64,000 nt of DNA from NCBI GenBank assembly GCA_947561585.1, contig CANNZV010003220.1, positions 1-64,000 on the forward strand. Direction: 5' to 3'. This DNA comes from Caprella mutica. Taxonomy: Eukaryota > Arthropoda > Malacostraca > Amphipoda > Caprellidae. The position numbers and the translations under genes are program-made. Shown here piece by piece: positions 44,821-57,178 of this stretch. Numbering within the stretch: position 1 is the first letter of the stretch; each line of letters begins with the position of its first letter. The notes under the pieces are model-generated. The model was not told where the DNA came from. It worked only from the letters and a program-made list of their open reading frames with translations, and ran no database searches.

Positions 44821-45857
44821 CAGAGTATGGACAAAGTCGCCAGTATATACTATACTGGCGACTTTTGAAAAGGTGAAAGATGTTTGAAAACATTTAAATA
44901 ACAAGTAAATCACTCATAGATAGTCTGAAGTGATACATATGCATCAGACATGGAGCATAAAGATGTTTTCAAGTGTAAAATCTTCACTAGGAAGTCAAAT
45001 TTCATCATAAAATAAAAGTGTCAAAATGTGGCGACTTGGATCCATTTTCTCACTAAACAGTCTAAACTGGCGACTTTCTTGCCACACTTTGAAAGGTGGT
45101 TTTCAACTTTTCCCTCATCTCTAAAACGTCTTTAAAATAGCTCTGGGCCTCTGGTGACACGGCAACACCGTTACACCCCAGTCTGTAATCTGTATTCGTC
45201 CAGTCTGCAGAGCCAGAATATGGAACATTTTTCCAAGACTCTCTGCGAGAGTTTTTGATTTGAATTTCAGAAATTGGAGTTCTTTGCGGGAGATCATGAA
45301 TTAATTCCTATGTTACCATTAATTTGCTGCCGGAGATTTTGAATTAATTCCTATGTTACCATTAATTTGCTGCCGGAGATTTTGAATGAATTCCTATGTT
45401 ACCATTAATTTTGCTGCCGAAGATTTTGAATTAATTCCTATGTTACCATTAATTTAGCTGCGGGAAATTATAAATCTGCTGCTAAGGGTTGGAGACGGAG
45501 AGTAACTCTCTCAAACAAAAATCTCTGCGGGAGAAGAGATACATTCTGCAGACTAGGTGGTATTTGGTGCACAAAAAACACTAACCGGCCATGTTTCAAA
45601 GTGTGGCAGGAAAATCGCCAGTTTAGTGAGAAAATGGATCCAGGTCGCCACATTTAAGATACTTTAAAGATGAAGTTTGACTTCCTAGACCCCAGTGAAG
45701 ATTTTACACTTGAAAATATCCTCATACTTCATGTCTGATGCATGTGCATCTCTTGAGACTATTTTATGAGTGATTTACTAGTTATATACATGTTTTTCAA
45801 CTTATTTCACCCCTCTAAGGTCGCCAATATACTGGCGACTTTGTTCATACTCTGAAA
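44821..45857. mobile_element. Long-armed inverted-repeat element with nested insertion
   Basis: The left arm, 44821-45095, begins CAGAGTATGGACAAAGTCGC. The right arm, about 45590-45857, is its inverse, ending GGCGACTTTGTTCATACTCTG. The arms are about 265 bp with indels; shared blocks include AAGATTTTACACTTGAAAA, ATGTCTGATGCAT and GCCACACTTTGAAA. The TIR starts with a short inner palindrome (GCCAGTATATACTATACTGGC). A family C MITE lies in the centre. The foldback element at 40827 appears to have inserted after the first 8 bases of this element, since CAGAGTAT is its own terminus. Confidence 0.85.
45200..45553. mobile_element. Family C MITE nested in the inverted-repeat element
   Basis: CCAGTCTGCAGAGCCAGAAT starts it and ACATTCTGCAGACTAGG ends it. 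Four tandem copies of an approximately 48-bp block (AATTCCTATGTTACCATTAA, then TTTGCTGCCGGAGATTTT) lie inside. The target duplication is unclear. Confidence 0.8.
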
Positions 45858-46059
45858 GATGGCTGACCGTTGACATGGAAAGCTTGGCGACTGTCGATTA
45901 GTTAGCAAAATGTGGGACATTTTTTATATTTTCTGTTAATCTGTGTGAACAATGCCTAATTTCCTCCTACATTTAGTATTTACCTGTATTCTACTATAAT
46001 TCTATTGATTTTACTGATAACAGAAACTAAATTTAAAATTAATGTTTAGTGTTTACCAT

Positions 46060-47050
46060 TTCATGGAGCCTGGATTTCTAAAAACATGTTTAGATCATTT
46101 CTTAAAACATCTTTAGATAATTAGACCATTTTTAAAAACAACTTTAGATCATTTTTAAAAATTCTACTCTTTAGATCATCAGTTTCTAAAAACATCTTTA
46201 TATTATTTCTAAAAACATAAACATCTTTAGATAATTAGATCATTTCTATAAACATCTTTAGATCATTTCTTAAAATATCTTAGATCATTTCTAAAAACTT
46301 CATTAGATCATTTCTAAAAACCTCTTTCATTTTTAAAAATATCTTTAAATCATTTTTAAAAACAACTTTAGATCATTTCTATATACATCTTTAGATCATT
46401 TCTAAAACACTTCTTTGATCATTTCTAAAACACCTTTAGATCATTTGTAAAAACATTTAAATCATTTCTAAAAAAAACTCTAGTTAATTTCTAAAAAACT
46501 CTTTAGTTAATTTCTAAAAAAACATATATAAATTGTATCTAAAAACATCTTTAGATCATTTCTAAAAGCATAGATATATATATATATAGATCATTCTTAA
46601 ACATCTTTAGATCATTTCCAAGAACATCTTTAGATAATTTCCAAAAAACAGATTATTTCTAAAAACATCTTTAGATTATTTCTTAAAACATCTTATCATT
46701 TCTAAAATATCTACAGATCATTTCTAAAAGCATCTCCAGTTCATTTCCAAAAATATCTTTAGATCATTACTAAAAACATCTTCAGATCATTTCTAAAAAC
46801 ATCTTTAGATCATTTCTAAAAACATCTTTAAATCATTTCTAATACATCTTTAGATCATTTCTAATACATCTTTAGATCATTTCTAAAAACATCTTCAGAT
46901 TATTTCAATAAACATCATCAGATCATTTCTAAAATTCAAAAACATTTTCAGATCATATCTAAAACATCTTTAGATCATTTCTAAAAACATCTTTAGATCA
47001 TTTCTAAAACCATCTTTAGATCATTTCTAAAAACATCCTTGATCATTTAT
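46060..47050. repeat. 23-bp degenerate satellite just upstream of VPS50
   Basis: The unit is CTTTAGATCATTTCTAAAAA plus CAT. About 40 divergent copies span nearly 1 kb, ending roughly 385 bp before the VPS50 start codon. The better-conserved units are at the right end, and a short ATATATATATATA run lies near 46570. Two copies of TTAGATCATTAATTAATAGT follow at 47069-47110. Divergence among units shows it is old. It may contain or displace the VPS50 promoter region. Confidence 0.93.
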
Positions 47051-47434
47051 CAGTTGGTTAGATCATTAATTAATAGTAGTTAATTTAGATCATTAATTAA
47101 TAGTAGTTAATTTAGATCATTGATCTGAAAAGTTTCTTGTTTAAATCCTAGAGTAAATAAATATATATTCTTGAATCTATTATTCCAAAGTATTATTCAA
47201 ATTCCAAGTGAAGATAACTGACCCTGTTCACAACTCCAGAGTGACCTGGGCACAACTTTTACAGAATTTTGTTTCATTTCAAGTAATTCCTGTTTACTTT
47301 CTTTATAATTGCCTATTGTTTTTTTTTCAGAATTCTCTAGATAGTGATCTAATACCAGATATTTATACATAGCTATTGGAAATTTTGAAAACATATCATT
47401 TTAGATTTCATAACTGTCGAAATAAATTTCATCA

Positions 47435-50400
47435 ATGGATCTCAAAGGGAAATTCAAAACATTCATAGACCAAAAGAAGTCTCAAAAAAAGCCAGCCTCT
47501 CACATGTTCCTGTCAGCAGCTGATGACTTGTCTATGCACGAATTTGAAGGAAAATTAGCAGTGACTGCCTTTGATTCAAGATCAAATTCTCTCTCAGAAG
47601 AAATAGTTCTCACAAAAGAAGCAGAGGATGTTCTGATTGGTACAGTTGAAGATATTTACTTTGACCCAAATGGTTCAGACACTGGGGCTTATGAACTGGA
47701 AAGGTTCCCAGATATCTCTGACATTCATGTCATAACAGGGATTCGATCTCGTCTGCGGAAGCAACTCACAATAGTCTCCAAGAGAGTTTCCAGTCTAATT
47801 ATGGACAAACAACTGGAGTGCATAGAAGAAATGAACAGGATTAGTAAATTACAAAAGGAAGCCTGTCTTGCTGTTGCCTTATGTGTAGAGAGTAGAAATA
47901 GACTGGCCATTGGTAAGAATTCCTTTACTAGTCCCAGCATTCACATTGCTGCTAACAGTCAAAAGAGACTTAAAATATTAACGGTTATTAAAAGTCTAAA
48001 ATCCATCAGAACTCTTCAAATGACTTACGTGCAGCTGCAAAGCATGCTGCAAACTGGTGATTATCTTGGAGCAATTCAACTTCTTTTGGAGTGTCAAACG
48101 GCTACAGCAAATTTCAAACATTTTGACTGCATTTCTCAGCTGAGCTCTAGGTTACAAGACACTCTGAAGATTGCTGAAGAGCAGCTTGACAACGCACTCA
48201 GCAATGTTGTGGTCAATTTCAACAGCAACAAGTACATCAAATTGCATATTGCTTTTTCCTTACTCAATAAGCAGGAGACTCTTATGGACCAATTGCATCT
48301 TCATCTCACTTCCCACATTCATAACTCAGCATTTAATGTTGTGTTGGGTTATGTTGAACTGTATAACTCGGTGAATAACCTCAACATCTCTTCTACACTC
48401 AATGACTCCAAAGTCAACTCCTCTTTTTCTAAAATGAAGTACAGTGATTTGTGTAAATGTATTAACAGTGAATGCTTCTTGCCTTGCTACCTTGATTTAT
48501 GTAAATCTTTATGGCGACTCCATAGGAATTATGAGATCATTCTCAATTGGCATTTAGATAACAAAATGGATAAAGATTCTCTGTTGTCTGATTTAAGTGA
48601 AGAATATGCTTCTTATTATAAACAGATTTTCAATCAAAACACTGGCGGTGAATCTAATGAGAGGAAAGAGAATTATGTCACGGAGAGGCTGACACATGGC
48701 TTGAAAAGACTCTGGCAAGACATTCAGGCTAAAGTGAGGACGTTTATATTAGCCTTTGACATGTCTCACTTCAAGTTTGATGATTTTTTGAAAGTGCTGA
48801 GCATAACTAACAAGCTAATGCAAATTGGTTATCAATCCTGTGAAAGTTCATCTGATGTACTCGAAGAGGCAATCAAAATACAGACGTCAAAGTTTTTCCA
48901 TCAGGAACATCTTGCTAAAATGGAAGAGCTTCACATGTTCCTTGAGAATGAGGCTTGGCATGCTGTTCCTTTGAAGCCAACATTCAACATCTACCAACTC
49001 ATTGAGTACAAGTTCTTGAAGACTGTCGATGTGAATAGCAGGAGTTCTAATGCTGTCAATTCAGGTGAAGTTATTACTACTCATAGTTAAGTTCAAAATA
49101 AAATTCAGAGAATATTATTGTGAGGGTATTAGTAGATATTGAACTTCAAAACTATACTCTGATATCACAATTGTTACATATTAACTAATTATTTTGTAGT
49201 TCCCTTGTAGTTATTTTGTTTGGTTAACATCAATCTGCATCCTTGTGCTTTCACAATAATCCAGTTTACTCAGTTTGAAGTAGTTATCAATTGTGTTTCT
49301 CTTTATCCTGTCTTAGACGAATGTTTCAATTGGTTTTAATTTGATTTGTTATTTTCAGAATCTTCAATTTACCTTGATGAAACAATGACACCATTTGATG
49401 CTTGTATGGATGAAGAAGACTCGTCCACAGAAGAAGATATTCTAGCTTCTTCTGGCGCTCTCTCAGACGAGGACACTGATGAAGAAACTGACCTTTCAAA
49501 CTATATTGATGATGCTGACATCTGTGATAACAATTTCATCAAATCAAAACATCAGAAAAGAACAGATTATCAAACTAAGGTAAGAATTGAACATTTGTAT
49601 CTTTATTACTTCTAGGATAATATTGATAATTGTTAACTCATTCATATTGATTTTGTTTTGCCTCATTTGAAAAGAAAGTATCTGAAACTGTGCCTATATA
49701 TTTAATTTTAAATTCAACTAGACTTGATAAAATTGTAATTTTTGTTCTTTCTTTAACTGTTCTAACTCATAACTTCTTTGAAGTCCCTTGTATTCATTCT
49801 GGTTGAATTTTATTTATTGAGAAATAGCTCAGAAACTAATGTTAATAAATATGGTAGGTTTAGCATGTAAAAGTAAAGTCATGAATTTAATTTAAATAAC
49901 TACAAGTTGTGCCAAGATATGCCCCCAATTAAGAACTTCTGTTTTTACCCCTTAGGTACCTGTGGTAACCAACACCTCCCTAGCCATTCTACGACTAGTG
50001 GGCAAGTACCTCTACATGATGAACCTGCTGAAGCCAATAGCCAGTGAAGTGTTTGCTTGTCTCTCTCAACTCATCCACTGCTATCTCTCTACAATATGCA
50101 ACTCTTTTGGTCTGAGGTGAATAAAGCAATCTACAAACACCTGCAGAAAGATTTTGCTGTGATTTTTTTAATTATCGCCTTCTGCTGGGGAACTGAATTG
50201 ATTGAAATTAAAGACAAACCTAGATGAGTGATGATCATTTGGTCAATCAAAAATGAAATTAGTTATTCTCTTTTATTTTATCGTATTGGGTAGCTATCAA
50301 CAATAAATCCTTCATAGCTTATAGTATAGCTAGCTGTTAATAGTATTTGCTTCATGTTGATATTTAGTTCAATTTCACTGTATGCTTATTCACTGAATTT

Positions 50401-53400
50401 ATATGATTGTAATTAATGTTATCTTCTATCTCTTTTTAACGCTACTTTCAGTTTCTTGCTGTAGCTTTTAACATTTGATTGATTAATAAACATATTATTA
50501 TTGAAGCCCATTTTTTATAATGTTATTTTCTTTGAGGTCTTCTGGTGGGCTGAGTACCAGACTGAGTGGTCTGCTGCAGAGAATTAGCAGAGAGAACATG
50601 GAGAGGGAGGGAGTGAGTGCAGTGACCAAGAGAGAGGAGTCTCCTGCTGCTCTAATGGGTAATTACTACTTAGCTACTTTCTGCAGTTTAAAACAATCAC
50701 AAGCTCTATCTCATGAAAATTGATAGCAAATTCTAGAATACACAATACCAAATAATAATGTTTTATCATTTCTATAAGTTTTAAACATTTCCAGTGATGC
50801 TTTTCACTTGTGGTTTCCTTATGAAAATATAATTTCCAAAATTTAGAAACTGATCAATTTGTATTATTTCATGGTCTATCAAAAAAAGGAATGTTACGTA
50901 ATCAAAAAATAGCATAAAGTTCCATCGCAGGAAATGTGTGAAGGTGATACTAATTCACTAATTTTCAGGCATAGTACAAAGAGTGATGGCGTGTGAGAGT
51001 TTATCTCTTTTGTTGCAAGAGCTTTTCTCCATGCGCAAACACCCCGTCATCTCCTCTATACTCACCAACTCTGACTCAATGACTCACAGAGTGAACCTCT
51101 TCTACTCCACTCTCAGTGATGTGCTACCTGAGGTAAGTAGCTTTTCATTTATTACACGTAAATTCATTTGTGATTCCCTGCACACAGTAGCTATCAAAAA
51201 TGCTTTAAATTTGATGTTTTTATTGATTGCGTATTCCATCCATAGATGCCCGTATGTCAGATAGTACATGACATTGTTACTGGATGTGGTAGGTGGCTTT
51301 GGTTTGTGGTTAATATCCATCTGACTGCTACTTCCAAGTCTTTTTTATTTTTGATATCAATGATACGGTGCTAGGAAAATTTGTCCATGAAAAATTCCTC
51401 TGCGGAAAATGAGTCCACTGAAAATTTATCTGTTTTCTTAAATTTGGAACAGAAAGAAAGACAATATTTATATAAGAGATAATTGGAGTTGCTTAACCCT
51501 TTAGCGACCAGGTGGTCGCATGGGGCATAGTAGTCCCATGGGACCAACTGGCCATATGTGTCCTCTTAAATTTATTTTTAATAATTTAAAAAAAAATTCT
51601 CATCAAATGATTTTTATATCCTCACTGAAGTCTAAACTCAAAAAAAAGTTATCAAATATTTTATTCAAAGTCAGAAAAACAAAATAAAAGTGGCTTGCTA
51701 AAGTGTTTAAATCTGGTTAGATGAAAATAACACATATATTCAGCAGTTATAGCTGTTGATGAAAAATGTATTCTATGTAGCTACTATATTATGTTATTTA
51801 TTATTAAAAATTAAAAAGAAAAATATAACTTAATCAATTATTCAAATTGAATTGCTGGACATTTTCAGCAATGCAATATTTGTCAAAAAAAATTCTGTTT
51901 TATTTGGAGTGCACTGCAATACTAGCTTTATATTTGTTCGACAATATCTCAATATTTTGGCCTTTTACACTGTCTGTGTGACATCTCTCTTTGTTTCAAT
52001 TCTTTTAGTTTGGGTTAACTCTTCTACCAAATATTAGGATGCTATTTCTTGAACATTACAAAATTCAACGGATATAACGGGGTTTCGTGTTGATTTCGTG
52101 TTCCCTGTTTTATTCCAATGTACGTAGTTTCAAAGTAGTTAAAAAACTCAATTGCCATTCTGGCATAAATTTTCATTAACGGCAACAACATCTTCAGGTG
52201 TTAAGAACGCTAAGGCACCAAACATTTTATCTTAAATTAAGGTAATAGAATTTATTAGATATCTATCAATCTTAATGTTTTTTCAAACAATTATGAATTT
52301 TGCAGTACAACAAACTTTATAATGGATGCAACAAAGTAGATTAACTATGTACTATCACTTAGCTACATACATTAAATTACCTTATACCAAAATAGTTATC
52401 ATAACATTTTGTTCCATTTAAATTTATATTATTTTGCCTTTAATGGACGATTTTTCAGTGGACTAATATTCTGTGGACGAATTTTCCGGTCACTCAATGA
52501 TACGGCCTTCGGTTGCTTGGCTTTTCATGTCTACAATAAATAGCTATAGCCTATAAACATATTATTAATTTTTATTACTGTACCTAATTAGTTTCATATG
52601 CTCATTTTTTTAACTACTATGAATATTTAAACTCATATTCGAAATGCAATTTTAATCTTACCATTAAGAGGTAATTTTAGGATTCAAGCTTTCAAATAGC
52701 AAGATACTGATGATGAATTGCCATTTTGTATTTTCAAAGCTCTAAAAAAACCTTCTATGTTGAGTTTGAATTTCCTCTTCAAAATATGACCACAGTATGA
52801 ATCTTTCCAATTCAGTTTATTTATCATTTCTGCTGAAGGTGACAGAGGGAGTGTACAGCTGCATAGCAGTCAATGCATTGCCTCAGAATTCTCTCCTCTC
52901 CAAAATGTCTGCTGTCTCCTGGAGCATCAAAGACCTGGAGAGTATCCATAACTCTTATGTGGATGATATAGTCTCGTACCTAAAGGTTGGTGAATATGCC
53001 AATACCAATAGCTACTGACACTTGGTAGCTATTCAATATCTGCAGAAAAATGGCTGATGTAACTATTAAAGAGTAGCTACTAATACCATAATTATTACTG
53101 ATACTGATAGCTACTTGGTATTGGTAATATACCGATACATCATAAACTGATACGTAAATATCTCCAATACCGATGCCTAAAAGTATGGCCAATATTACGA
53201 GTGATAGCTACCCATAGTATCGGCACAGCTCTAATTAAAAATATTTTCTTTCATTAAACAATTGAAATGATGTCATTTCTTTCATCATTGGGTGTTCTTA
53301 TTCTCTTCCTTTGCAGGAGTTCAGTAAGAGTCTCACCGAGGCACAGACTCACCACCCCCTTCCCCCAACCTCTGTCACCTCCCTCTGGAAGTGCCTTGTT

Positions 53401-54130
53401 GTGTGTGTGCATGAAGTACTGCTGCAAGGCTATGCCTCTGCCAAGGCTTGCTCTAACGAAGGCAGGTCACTCATGCAGTTGGACTATCAGGTCAGTGGGT
53501 GATAACTGATAGTTACACTTTTAAAGTACTTGTGGAGCTGTTAAGCACTAGGGATATGACAATATGCTTTTAAAATCATAGATCCCGAAAATATTTATAG
53601 ACAGAAAGAATTAAAGAGTATTGAATCGGTCTACAACAGTGGTATATAGTACTCAATACCATTTAGTTTCGTCTATGATATTCTTAAGATCTATGATTTA
53701 AAATATCATTTAACCCTTTAGGTCCGTCCGCTACAATAGATGCCAAACTAATTTCTTACAATCAATACAAAGAACATTGCATCAGTATTTTTTGATTTTG
53801 AAATATTTGATGAAAAGTGTTTGCACACGATAACAGGTTAGGATTTATTGTGAACTATTGCTAATAAATTTGCCGGTGTTAATTTTTTGACAGCAACTAA
53901 CATCGAAGTTGGAGCCTCTGAGTGGACTGAGGCCTTTACCCGGCAAGGAGGTGGTGGAGGGCTTCATCAAGGCATTCTACCTGCCTGAAGGAGCTGTGAA
54001 AGACTGGGTAAAGACACACAGGGGAGAATACACTCAGAAACAAATGCTAGCTCTAGTCAATGTGATGGGGCACTTGCCTAAGAGAGAGAAAAGTGCACTC
54101 ACTGAGTACATAGTGAGTGAGAGTACATAG
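47435..54130 (+). CDS. VPS50: Syndetin (VPS50/CCDC132), eight coding exons
   Basis: VPS50 is the subunit that defines the EARP (GARPII) tethering complex with VPS51, VPS52 and VPS53, acting in endosome-to-surface recycling. Exons: 47435-49064, 49359-49579, 49956-50116, 50537-50658, 50969-51132, 52839-52985, 53317-53490 and 53894-54130. All introns are GT-AG, and the phases join to 951 residues (human 964). Residues about 60-370 match the Vps54_N-like coiled-coil region: YELERFPDI, QTGDYLGAIQLLLECQ, FKHFDCISQLSSRLQDTL, AFNVVLGYVELY. RLTHGLKRLWQDIQAKVRTF and LHMFLENEAWHAVPLKPTF follow. An acidic, Ser-rich linker spans about 550-600. The C-terminal DUF2451 region holds LVGKYLYMMNLLKPIA, GYASAKACSNEGRSLMQLD and LEPLSGLRPLPGKEVVE. 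A possible poly(A) signal, AATAAA, is at 54373. An initiator upstream is unlikely, as the preceding frame has stops. Confidence 0.97.
51366..52500. mobile_element. TIR element in VPS50 intron 5
   Basis: GATACGGTGCTAGGAAAATT, TGTCC and GAAAATGAGTCCACTGAAAA at 51360-51425 are inverted at 52442-52505 (TTTTTCAGTGGACTAAT, GGACGAATTTTCCGGTCACT). The arms are about 60 bp and diverged. Inside, at 51496, lies TTAACCCTTTAGCGACCAGG, a piggyBac-like TTAA+CCCTTT end, with a possible partner near 52199. Neither has coding capacity. Confidence 0.55.
53548..53712. repeat. Dispersed repeat G in VPS50 intron 7
   Basis: CTAGGGATATGACAATATGC then TTTTAAAATCATAGATC occurs again, diverged, at 62866-63012 (TAGGGTTGTGACAATATGCT). 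The right end GATCTATGATTTAAAATATC is inverted to the left end, so it is also a small palindrome. Confidence 0.6.
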
Positions 54131-54594
54131 GGAGTGAGTGAGAGGAGGAGTACAGTGAGTTAAATAACTCATTATGGCAATATTCTCTACTTTGAATTCT
54201 CATTCCTTTCTTTATTTTTATCACTGTATTTTGTTACTGATTTTTAATTTTCTTTTCAGTTTATACGATTTGGTGTTTTTCTTCGTAGTGAAAATTTTAA
54301 TGTTGCTAATTTAATTTTGTTAAATACTTATGAATTATATTATTTAGATCATTCTAAAATAGCTAGGTGTTGAATAAAGTATATATATGAGACTGAGACC
54401 AAAGATAAGTCTATTGCATTTCAATCCCTGAACACTAAGAATTGTCAAAAGAAGTAGGGACACAAAATATAATTTGGAAAGACTCTCCATCAAAAAATAA
54501 AAATCATAGAAAACTATAGTCATTGATGGGAAACTATGAAGTAGCTATATCATTTTCTATAATTTAAACATAGAAAACTTTTTCATAACATTCA

Positions 54595-54645
54595 GGTCCC
54601 CCATTACTCGAGTGCTTCATAAATCAGGAGTTTTACTGTAGTTAC
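54595..54645. mobile_element. Pogo-like half element downstream of VPS50
   Basis: GGTCCCCCATTACTCGAGTG then CTTCATAAATCAGGAGTTTTACTGTA is the inverse of the left end of the element at 26195 (CAGTAAACCTCCTAGGTTAT, GAAGCACCCGAGTAATGAAG). Only one end is visible. Confidence 0.6.
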
Positions 54646-55050
54646 CCATAGACAATAATTGAAATAAAAGACCACATTACCATGGATTTTCTACATAGAA
54701 ACCTTGAAGATTTTTAAGACTATTTTGTTAATAACTTACTAAACATTCAATGATTGTTAATCTAACTTTTTATGCTACAATAATTAATATTAATTCCTAT
54801 GTTTATTGTTTAAGTATGTTTGTGGTATTATACTTTTTCTATGTAAATTTAGTGTCTGGTACTTGTGTTCAGTTAATTTTGGTGTAAATGCATTGTATTT
54901 ACTTACAGTGAACTATGCAGTCAAAATAGTAATGCAAGTAATTTTATGTCTAACTTCTTGCTTCACTAGACCTATTTATATTTTCAAACTTTGTACTTGG
55001 GTTTTATTCATGCGAAAATAAACCTTACGATGTCTTGCAAATAATTTCTC

Positions 55051-55635
55051 TTAAAGGTCTCCTCCAAGAAATTTATTTTATTGTTTTAATCAATGAGGTT
55101 AATGTTTCTTATCATTTTTCTGCAAATCCCATGAAATTTTATAGCTCATTTTTATTTTATATGCTTTTATAGATTTTTATAATCAAAACTCTACAATACA
55201 TATTTTCCCTCCGATTTTCTAATTTTCAGTCAGAAGAAAAAGAATGTACACCATTTGTTTTGATTGTCAACTAGGAATTAGGTTTAATAAATCAATTTAA
55301 TTTTTGTGTAAAGGTATAAAATTCGATAAACTTAGTATAGAAACGTTTATATACTACAAAAAAGATTAATATCTTAACAATTCTGAAGACGCATTGTTTG
55401 TTTATAAATTTAAATTAGAAATCAAAACAAAGAGTGTACAATCTTATTCTTCAGCATCAGGTTAGTGATTAGGACAATTGTTGTGCACAGAGTTTGAAAA
55501 TCTTCAAAAGTATATAAGAAAATACATACTGAACCTAATTTTCTGCGGTTTGCAGATTAATGATACCAGACCTTAGTTCTAAAATAGTATGCAATAAACT
55601 CATTTTTTTTCCCGGAGCCTGAAGAGAACCTTTAA
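55051..55635. mobile_element. TTAA-flanked TIR element, copy 3 (family T)
   Basis: TTAA (55051-55054) is followed by AGGTCTCCTCCAAGAAATTT; the right end reads GAGCCTGAAGAGAACCT then TTAA (55632-55635). It is colinear with copy 2 at 34135 over the whole length, with moderate divergence. Confidence 0.88.
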
Positions 55636-55924
55636 AGTAAGTATATTAGATTGATTTTTTATTAATTTCCAGCTTTTCTATTTTTACTTTCAGTATTTAA
55701 GTAATTGCAGAATCTCGTGCATTGTTCATGTTATTTCACAGTATTAACAAATTCATAAAATATAACTATGTATTTCAATATATTTATATACTAAACTGAC
55801 TATTTATTTACCCCCAATAATTCATTTTTTGCCAATAAAATAAAGCAATGCTTGTAACTTGAAAATTCAGATAGAAATCATCTTTTCATCATATTTATCT
55901 TTATTTGCAACGGTACTCCATTTA

Positions 55925-56115
55925 CTATCACCTCTTCATTTTCTTCTTCCATCCGTGAGTGCAGTCATTGTTGCTTGTTTTCCTTTTCATCACATTTCTA
56001 GGTGACTGAAATGATGGAGTAGCTTTTCTGCATCCATGAGCATTTTACTGACGATGGTAAGTGACTTGCTCCTAGAGCCACATTCCTTTCCGACTGCTTC
56101 TTTGAGGACCCTTGT
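55925..56115 (-). repeat. Dispersed repeat R copy
   Basis: CACCTCTTCATTTTCTTCTT then CCATCCGTGAGTGCAGTCAT, GGAGTAGCTTTTCTGCATCC and TTCCTTTCCGACTGCTTCTT match 36417-36650. The frame is broken by stops. Confidence 0.7.
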
Positions 56116-57178
56116 TCTTTTTTCGTAATAAAATGGTAGGCATTTTTTTTTAATTTTCCATTGTGACTAGAAATACCTATTATGATATTTTTATATAAAT
56201 TTAAGGTTTCGTACAGCAGTTTCTTTCGTAATAATATTGCTAATATTTTTAGAAACTTCAGTCAAAAATATCAACGAGTTTTAATTAATTAGTTGGTATT
56301 TACTAATTATAAGTCACAAATGTTGGTGATGTATTTAAAAACTCTATCTTTATTCTTTTCTGTGAAATGAATAGTTATAATGCGGTGGATTAGAGGTGAT
56401 TAAATCATTTTAAGCTATTTGAAATGATATTACATAGTGCTTAAGTGATGATTTATATTGTTGATTTTATGGAAAACTCAATTAGAAAGTAAACCACGCA
56501 AAAAAGTTTTAAATAAATATATTTCTATTGCTTATACCTACGATTAAGTTAACTCTTTCAGTCCATATTAGAATCACAGTTTCAAAACAAAAATCATCAA
56601 TATGTACTACTTTTTTCAAATTTGAAAGGTCAGATCAATTATTTATACATAATCGATTGACAAACCCTATCTACAGGACGCTAAAAGTCTACGTACTTTC
56701 CTCGCCTAAGATTGAAAAACTTTATAATGTCTTTGCAAATATTAAATTGCATTAATAGGTAGGAGAGAAATATGTTAATATAATCGCACAGATCAGTTAC
56801 CTAGGTATATTATTTCTAATGCTTGTTTCATTATTAGAGTTTATCATTCTTTGAATATCAAAATAACTCTGCATTTATGTGAGGTTTTTACTGTTTTTCA
56901 GAATTATTTGAACCGTAGACTTATGCGCATGGTCTTTGACCAGACTGCGGCAAAAGTTGGTCAGTATAACTCTATAAATGGTCAATATATGTAACTATAA
57001 TGCCAAGGATCCGCAGTTTTCGGTAGTGTAGCTCTTAACACAGCTGTGAGAGTGTCGCGGTAGCTGTTCCTCTGTAATCTTCTGATAAGATTAAAATAAC
57101 TTGAAGATCCTCTAATGAACTCGTTTCAGTAACGAGTAAATCGTTGATAGATAATCGTTATCAGTTGAGAAATTGAAT
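56116..57178. other. Intergenic and 5' region of the aminotransferase
   Basis: No gene or strong repeat. The last about 200 bp before the start codon are less AT-rich and may hold the promoter and 5' leader, but I see no convincing TATA box. Confidence 0.4.

Noticed and set aside
51496..52215. piggyBac-like element with TTAACCCTTTAGCG end in VPS50 intron 5
   Set aside because: The left end looks right, but the supposed right end (GTTAAGAACGCTAAGG) is too diverged and not flush with TTAA, so I keep it only as a note.
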